From Gymnothorax reevesii (taxonomy: Eukaryota; Chordata; Actinopteri; Anguilliformes; Muraenidae), in the NCBI GenBank assembly GCA_029721435.1, contig CM056577.1:115070219-115134218 (forward strand): a stretch of 64,000 bases of DNA. The letters are read 5' to 3'. The position numbers and the translations under genes were made by a program. Positions 57,852 to 64,000 of this stretch are shown here, in pieces. Numbering within the stretch: the first letter of the stretch is position 1; every line of letters starts with the position of its first letter. The notes beneath the pieces were generated by a model. That model did not search any database. It was not told the DNA's origin and saw only the letters and a program-made list of their open reading frames with translations.

Positions 57852-60606
57852 GTTCCATGATTATTAGTACATTTTCAAAATATAATCTTCAACTTTCGGT
57901 CTGTCCGAGCAAAAGGGCACGGAAGTGTGACATTGGCAGTATTATTTTCAAATTATAGTTTGTAAGAACTGAACACACATAATGGAAGCTTAGTTTGTGT
58001 ACTTTCATGACAAAATCATGAGGAGATAACTATTTACAGCAAAAGGGGAAATCCAATGAAAAGTTGAAAAAATCCGTATGGTCCTATATGTGACGTGGAC
58101 AATAAGAGAAGCCATTTTTTTTTCATCAAAAAGCATTTAGCTTGAGATTTTAATCTTTCACCATAGAAAACTACCATCACTACACATTTAGCACAAAACC
58201 TGCTGGGCAACTCTTGAAATGCAAAGATTACAATTGATTTTAAGTACGTCAAAATGTCCATGCTGGAGGTCAGGACAAGATATTTTTCTATTCAAAAAGG
58301 GGTAAGCAGCACTCAAAAGAGCTTCATATTTTATTAACACGGCCAAGTTATGAGGTAATGAAAGGCAAACCATTTCATTTAAACTAGGCATAGTGTCCAC
58401 AGAGTGGTCAACAGGTCACGTTTGTGATGCATGTGAAGATGGGTGGTTCCGTATGTGATGCTTGACAAAAAATGTAATTGCTCCAATTTTATTTACCTTT
58501 TTTGGGATGTTAGTGGTGCACTTTGAAAATATATGAATAGCAATAGCATTGAGCACAAACTGCACTTTTATTGAAACTCACAAACAGTATATATTTAATA
58601 TAAAATACGACATCATCGTTGCCAACATGACGCTGGACAACTTTTGCACAAGTGAACCATCATGTACGTAACCTCCATACAAAAAGATAATTTGAGATGA
58701 AATTGAGCAAAAACTACCACCAAAAAAAAGTTGTACCGGCGATCAAAAAAAGATAAAATACTGGGGTGCGTTTCCTATCACAGCGTACAAGACACTTATT
58801 ACCAGTTTTCCATGATATATTTGACGTGACGTGACAATTGACCACCGTTTCTCGATGTCCAAATCACATGACAGCACTGAATTGGTATACAGTCTAAACA
58901 ACTTTTGAATCATGTGCAAAGAATCGGCATGCATTCAAACGCCCGCCAGGCTACAAAGATGGGTTAAAAATGGAAGATTTATAATCCAAAATACTCCTTG
59001 AATATTCCACGAAATAACTGAATAGCGAACTGAACTTTAATTGATGGTAATGCATGTGATTCTGTGATTTTGTTGACGGAAAACCTACCTCCGTGTATAA
59101 CAGCGGGAAGACGCCATTGCTGTAAACAACAAAATTGATGATGTCATCATTTCGGGGGTATCATCCAATGCTAATGAATTTGTTCTACTTTGGGGGGGTG
59201 TTTTGAATAGAGGAGCATCCAAAAATGCCAGTCACGTAATGTGATGATTGACGGAATTCCGGGCGGCTGAAAGAAGAAGCGCTTTTCTTTGTAACTACGC
59301 AAGAAACAAATCATCATACCACATATGCTGCGGGGAGATGAATAGTTTTGAAGCTCAAAACTGAAAAATTCCTTTCAAAGTGTTTATTTCCTGATATTTT
59401 TGAAGAATGTACATGGGGTAGCTGATGGACGGAACAGGATCACTTACAGAACCCCCCAAGAAAACAACATTAATATTTTCTGCTTACACCTAAATTTGAA
59501 TCTTTGTATGGAATGAAATCTTGAAACACTTATTTTCAAGTAGAAAATAAAAAGTTAATACAAAAGGAATGCCCTTAAGGTGCTAATGTCACAAAAATAA
59601 ACTGAAAAATAGTCCCTAAATAGACATATTACATGAGATAACTTTTCAGTGGTTTATGTTAGGGGCATGAAGTTATCTCTGTTATCTCTCTGGGGTGTGT
59701 ACCCAATACCTATCAGCTTAAATTATGCATCTGACCCACCCGTTCAAAAAAAATGAGGGTGGAAGTTGGGGGTATGCAAACCAAGCCTTTTGCTTGGACA
59801 GACCCATTAAGAAATCCATTAATTTCTTTATTCCCAAATGAACTGGCACTAGCATTATTGGTCTATGGGTACAGGAACAACTCTTTGGAAACACCCTGTC
59901 CGCAGCTCTATTTAGCTCCTGCACTTTTTTGGTGTTTGGAATAACACTTTGTTACAATAGTGACATTTTTGAAACCGTCGCACCTGTACACACCTGTAAT
60001 TCGGGCACCAACCATTTGGCTCCTTTAGAACGCAGCTTGTATCTTCATCGTGCTTTAGAGATTCATCAAGCAAAGTACAGTCCTCCTGTGATCTGGAAAA
60101 ACCTAGTTGTGGCTTTCGGGAGAAACTGAGTTTGACCCTCATTTGCGGTAATTAAGAGTGGCGAAAATCTTAATACAATATCTATTAGTGTTATTTGAAC
60201 TGTCAAAATCAGGTTTCTATAATATCTTCCAGATAGAATAAGTCCAGAATTCAAAGATTTTTGTAGAGTCGCGAGAATCCTAGCTACTGATCAATTCACT
60301 TGGATTTTCCAGATCACAGGTGAGTTGGTTAGACCTCGTATGGATACCCACTCCTAATTAGCAATTAAATGAACAAGAAAGACCTGTTATTATAATTGTT
60401 CTCCAGGGGGTTCAAATTTAAAGTCATTTTTAAGGGGTGCTTGCAATATTTTTGTCCAAACCTTGTGCATGAACAAAGCCATACAGAATAGCCCTCCTCT
60501 ATGCGCACAGTAGCAGTTAACCATGTTAATTAATGCCATGTAACCTTAATGTAAAATGCTCCCTGAAATAGTAATGCTACTTTTATGCTAGCCTGAACAC
60601 TTTCAG
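57852..60606. other. No supported gene
   Basis: AT-rich sequence with many short frames lacking domains. No repeat termini recognised. Confidence 0.4.
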
Positions 60607-60679
60607 GCAGTCTGAAGGGCTCATGCAGCCGGACTGGCAGCTCCACCTGCGGTGCGTTTACTGTGGCGCTGGAGCAGTG
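60607..60679 (+). other. Exon-like segment or conserved element
   Basis: CACTTTCAG precedes and GTGAGC follows 73 nt that stay open in two frames (for example QSEGLMQPDWQLHLRCVYC). Composition is distinctly less AT-rich than the flanks. I recognise no protein family. It may instead be the core of a conserved non-coding element that continues to about 60830. Confidence 0.2.
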
Positions 60680-60889
60680 GTGAGCCCAGGAGATTATAAG
60701 GCTTTAATCCACAAATATCACATCCTCCCTCCACCCACCACGCCTCCTGTTTACAATGCTAACGGCTCCTGTTTATAGTGAAGGCTGTGGCTAAAATAGC
60801 ACAGAAAATCACCACACCTCATTTGCTTTGACTGAATTGTGTGTGTTTGGGAGTGTGTGGGATGGGGGAGGGTAAAGGTCAGTCATTAT

Positions 60890-61080
60890 GCAAAGAAGAG
60901 CACAATTTAGACACTGGAGGCCCTACAAGTACATTGTAATTGGTTTCCTCATTCTAATTAGCTGTATTACTTCTTCCATTGTAATAATGTAATTTCACAC
61001 TAACTAGCTGATTAATGGGAGTATTTCTGCTCATCCAGAACTGGGTTTAATGAAATAATCCTCGTGTCACGGGGCAGAAC
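60890..61080. promoter_or_regulatory. Candidate conserved non-coding element
   Basis: Contains clustered homeodomain-type cores (CTAATTAG, TGATTAATGG, TGTAATTGG) in non-repetitive sequence without open frames. This is a style seen in developmental enhancers; no comparison is available here. Confidence 0.2.
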
Positions 61081-61836
61081 TCTTGATCAAAATCACAGTG
61101 AACAAAATCCTTCCTGGTGAAAGAGAGCGAAGCAAAGTTTTATGAAGGTTCATTTCATGATCGTTCTTCAGTTTTACTCTCACTCTATGTGCCAGGATGA
61201 TTCTATTTTTCTTCATTTATTCCTCTGAAATTTGTATTTGTTTGTTAAAACTGTAAATGCTCAATAAGGACTTCCTGGTTAGACCCCCTTGTCACTCCTG
61301 CAGTTAATTACAGGCAATTAAGAATGTTGGCTGTCTACAGTTAGACATGAAATAAAGTGAGTGATACTTACGACTGAGGAACACAGACCCCAGCATGTTC
61401 AACTGGAGTGCTGATGATTTTTCCTTACCCTGAGGACAGCTTTGAAAGTACATAGTTATGTGTTAAGACACATGCACAGGCCCCAGCAAATTGTCTAAGA
61501 CCTCCAGACAGGGTTTACGTATGCCTGATTGGACAGTTGGAATTATGGGAATTCCGAATGTCTCACGGCCGCGCAGAGCAGCTCCGGGGCTGGTTAAGTG
61601 CGCGAGCGACGCTTAGGGATTGAGTGTACGCCGCAGGCTTGTTTTGTTTTGTTCAGAGAAGCACATTCTGATCAGACGTGTGCCGCTGCTCAGAGTACAC
61701 TGTGTCTCTTGCTTTCCCATAACAACCAGATAAGGCTCGGGCCTGTTAAGGGCATTCATCCCCCCATCCATGGCCATTACTCTCCCTGATACACAAATAT
61801 GCCTCCTAATCACTGTCAGATCACTCTGAAATTGAA
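61081..61836. other. No supported feature
   Basis: Unique-looking; 61560-61640 is CpG-richer (CACGGCCGCGCAGAGCAGCT). No exon supported. Confidence 0.35.
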
Positions 61837-61837
61837 A

Positions 61838-61878
<41 letters not shown>

Positions 61879-61882
61879 ACAC
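61837..61882. repeat. (CA)n microsatellite
   Basis: CA dinucleotide run with one interruption. Confidence 0.95.
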
Positions 61883-62151
61883 AGAGAGCCTGTCTTAACA
61901 AGTAGCTTTATCTTATTTTGAGACTCTACGTCTTATTTTTGCACCCACAAGTAGAAAATACCTCCTTTATGTAAAGCACATGTAACCATGTGCTTGACTG
62001 GTGAATTTTTCTCCCCCATAGATAAATCTCACATCAGTGGCAGATATTTTGTTTTCTAAGAAAATATGTTATAGAAATGTGTAAATGTAAATGCAAGACT
62101 AAAATGCTTGGTAAGATTTAAGTTTTTTTTTTCGTTTTTTGCCGTACAAAA

Positions 62152-62152
<1 letters not shown>

Positions 62153-62193
<41 letters not shown>

Positions 62194-62212
62194 GCACACA
62201 CACACACACACT
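62153..62212. repeat. (CA)n microsatellite
   Basis: CA run interrupted once by CGCG. Confidence 0.95.
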
Positions 62213-62478
62213 GTACACACAAACACACTCATTAACAGACTTTACCCTTCTCCTTTACCAGCCTCCAATTGCTGGACTGTGTGCCTGAATGACATTGCCC
62301 CAACCACTAATGCACCACAATACAGGTCAGATAGTCTATATCATCACCTAACTGGCCCATCATCGTGTGGCACTAACCTCGTACAAATATGTGCTTGCAG
62401 TCCAGCCACAGTGTTCTCTTTCACCTCATGCCTTTGGTTGTAGAGCATGAAACCAGAGGCTGGTGTATGTGTGGGTTG

Positions 62479-62501
62479 GTGTGTGTGTGTGTGTGTGTGT
62501 G
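62479..62501. repeat. (GT)n microsatellite
   Basis: GT dinucleotide run. Confidence 0.9.
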
Positions 62502-62542
62502 GAGGGGATGAACATTTCTCTCTCTGTCTGTCTTTCCCTCCC

Positions 62543-62546
<4 letters not shown>

Positions 62547-62593
<47 letters not shown>

Positions 62594-62597
62594 TCTC
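62547..62597. repeat. (CT)n microsatellite
   Basis: CT dinucleotide run with one GT interruption. Confidence 0.95.
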
Positions 62598-64000
62598 AGC
62601 TGGAGTCAACAGTGACTACAGGGGGGTTGCTCTGGTAATGTGGTAAACCAGCATTGCTCTAATCAGCCTTTGCTCTGCTGTGTCCTCTGAAGCTAAACAG
62701 CTGTTCTGGTGTTCTGACGGTTGAATAGCCAGGGGAACAGCACTCCTGGCCCTTCTGCAGGTGGCAGTTAGCTCAGGCGCTATCTCGTCTTGGCATGCCT
62801 TGACCCACAACAACAGTGGAGAGATAGCATTTCGGTTCCATTTCCAGCTCTCTCACACAGTCCTGCTGGAGCTCAGATCCCTGCTGAAGGGGGGGAGGGG
62901 ACTAATTGCATACAGGAATATGGAAACCCCCCCCCCCTTCACGCACCCTAAGGGATAAATGGGGCAGAGGGGTATTGCAATCACAAAGCCACACAGGCCC
63001 TATCTGTTCCCATGCTCTGGGGGGCAGCCAGGCCTACCCAAAAAACCAATGTGACCTAAATGACCCCCGTGACAATCCACTCCCTTAAGAAAATGTAATA
63101 GGATATGCGCATCAACACAGGGCCTAGAATTGTTATTGCAAAGGTTTCGGAGTAAAATCAGAGAAAAAAGGTCAGATTGCAAGTACTACTCCAATAAATT
63201 GGCTTCAATGCAAAAAATAATGCTTTGAACCCTACTGGATTAGAAAGTAAATGCTTTCTAGGAAGGGTAATCAGGATTTGTAGGCAAAATTCCAAAAATT
63301 TTTTTGGAAAAAATCCAGTGTTACCTCTGCCCAGTTCCTGCGTAATTAATTTGGATAAGTATGCATTTTCCCCCATTTGTTTCTAATTCTTGTTAGAATA
63401 AAATTCCTGTTAGCCACCTAAGTTAAATATGAAATCTACCCAAGTCAATGGCAATGTTCACAATGAATGTCAGGAAAAGTGGTCAGCCAAACAAAAGGGC
63501 TAAAATGCAACGATGACAAATGCTCTCACGACAGTCTGTCTTGGAATAATGTTTCAAAAAGCCAGCATTTTAGAACTCAGCTGCTTTCAAAGATCTGCAT
63601 TGACGGTGACATCATCATCCGAATGTTCAGTCGAGAGCATTCTACTCACATACTGCATGTGCGGTCAGGCGCTGTAAGGGTTCAAAAGTGTTGCAATCAT
63701 GCTGACTCAATTACAACTAATTCCACCGCGCCCTAGTTGCGCTGCACTCGGGCGGAGGCAAACAGAGGTCGTGCTGTTTTCATGCCTCTATCATCACAAG
63801 ACCTTAGCTTCAGTGATGTAACTCCTATCTACGCAAGTATGCGCAGCATTCCTCTCTTAACCCCACTGCCAGGCTCTGAATGAGGTCTGCGGCTTGCTGA
63901 CTGCTCCCGAACACCGAAGCACATTTTCAGTGTCGCCGGAATGCTTCTCTAATGTTATTATGTTTGCAGCTACACTGCATACACCTTGTGTCCTAGGTGG
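62598..64000. other. No supported gene
   Basis: Unique-looking sequence with homopolymer C near 62929-62937. The last 280 bp are less AT-rich. No exon, repeat or RNA could be supported. Confidence 0.35.

Noticed and set aside
62108..62609. Several open frames made of Thr-His or Arg-Glu repeats
   Set aside because: They are translations of CA, GT and CT microsatellites.
1..64000. CRISPR array, operon, phage or plasmid features
   Set aside because: The spliceosomal intron, transposon families and microsatellites mark a vertebrate genome; tandem repeats here lack the regular repeat-spacer layout of CRISPR arrays.

Overview
This window comes from a vertebrate nuclear genome, almost certainly a teleost fish. 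It is AT-rich, has large gene-poor stretches, and is dense in repeats typical of bony fish: several distinct Tc1-like DNA transposons, hAT elements and hAT MITEs, a piggyBac-type MITE, L2-like, Rex1/Babar-like and RTE (Rex3-like) non-LTR retrotransposon pieces, and CA/GT/CT microsatellites. The one recognisable intact gene carries a spliceosomal intron. I cannot name the species.

The only complete protein-coding gene I can support is a RAB42-type small GTPase on the minus strand. Its two coding exons (44299-44513 and 41471-41897) are separated by a 2.4-kb intron with consensus splice sites. They join to a 213-residue protein with all G-box motifs and a C-terminal Cys-X-Cys prenylation signal. 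A GC-richer upstream region with a CACGTG E-box lies at about 44514-44720.

Layout. 1-1160: tandem copies of an AT-rich repeat with GGACGGACGG blocks. 2510-3500: decayed Tc1 copy. 4202-4392: foldback MITE. 6600-6870: interspersed repeat. 7415-9086: 5'-truncated L2-like LINE with a 497-codon open reverse-transcriptase frame. 9406-11115: non-autonomous hAT element with a perfect 8-bp target duplication, itself holding a second hAT element with its own 8-bp duplication. 13554-13900: Tc1 fragment. 14582-18970: a nest in which Tc1 element A contains Tc1 element B, which contains element C (3-bp target duplication), which contains a piggyBac-like MITE and a foldback repeat. 23268-23638: MITE. 24745-28222: a minisatellite split by a Rex1-like LINE. 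28222-35172: three Tc1-family copies (one with both ends and TA duplications), two MITEs and a GC-rich segment resembling a promoter or first exon. 38090-39155: two exon-like segments of unknown affiliation. 38740-48140: four palindromic MITEs, around and after rab42. 48545-50160: interspersed repeat interrupted by a hAT MITE, then LTR-like sequence and a Tc1 fragment. 54094-54450: possible SINE. 55276-57851: RTE tail, then a large palindrome of two inverted Tc1 5' halves, with one arm interrupted by a 780-bp solo LTR flanked by a 5-bp duplication. 57852-64000: mostly unique AT-rich DNA with possible conserved non-coding elements and a cluster of dinucleotide microsatellites.

Most of the remaining sequence is non-coding with no feature I can identify. 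I found no RNA genes, CRISPR arrays or operon-like organisation. The most informative signal is the insertion stratigraphy, which gives a relative-age order for several transposon families from sequence alone.
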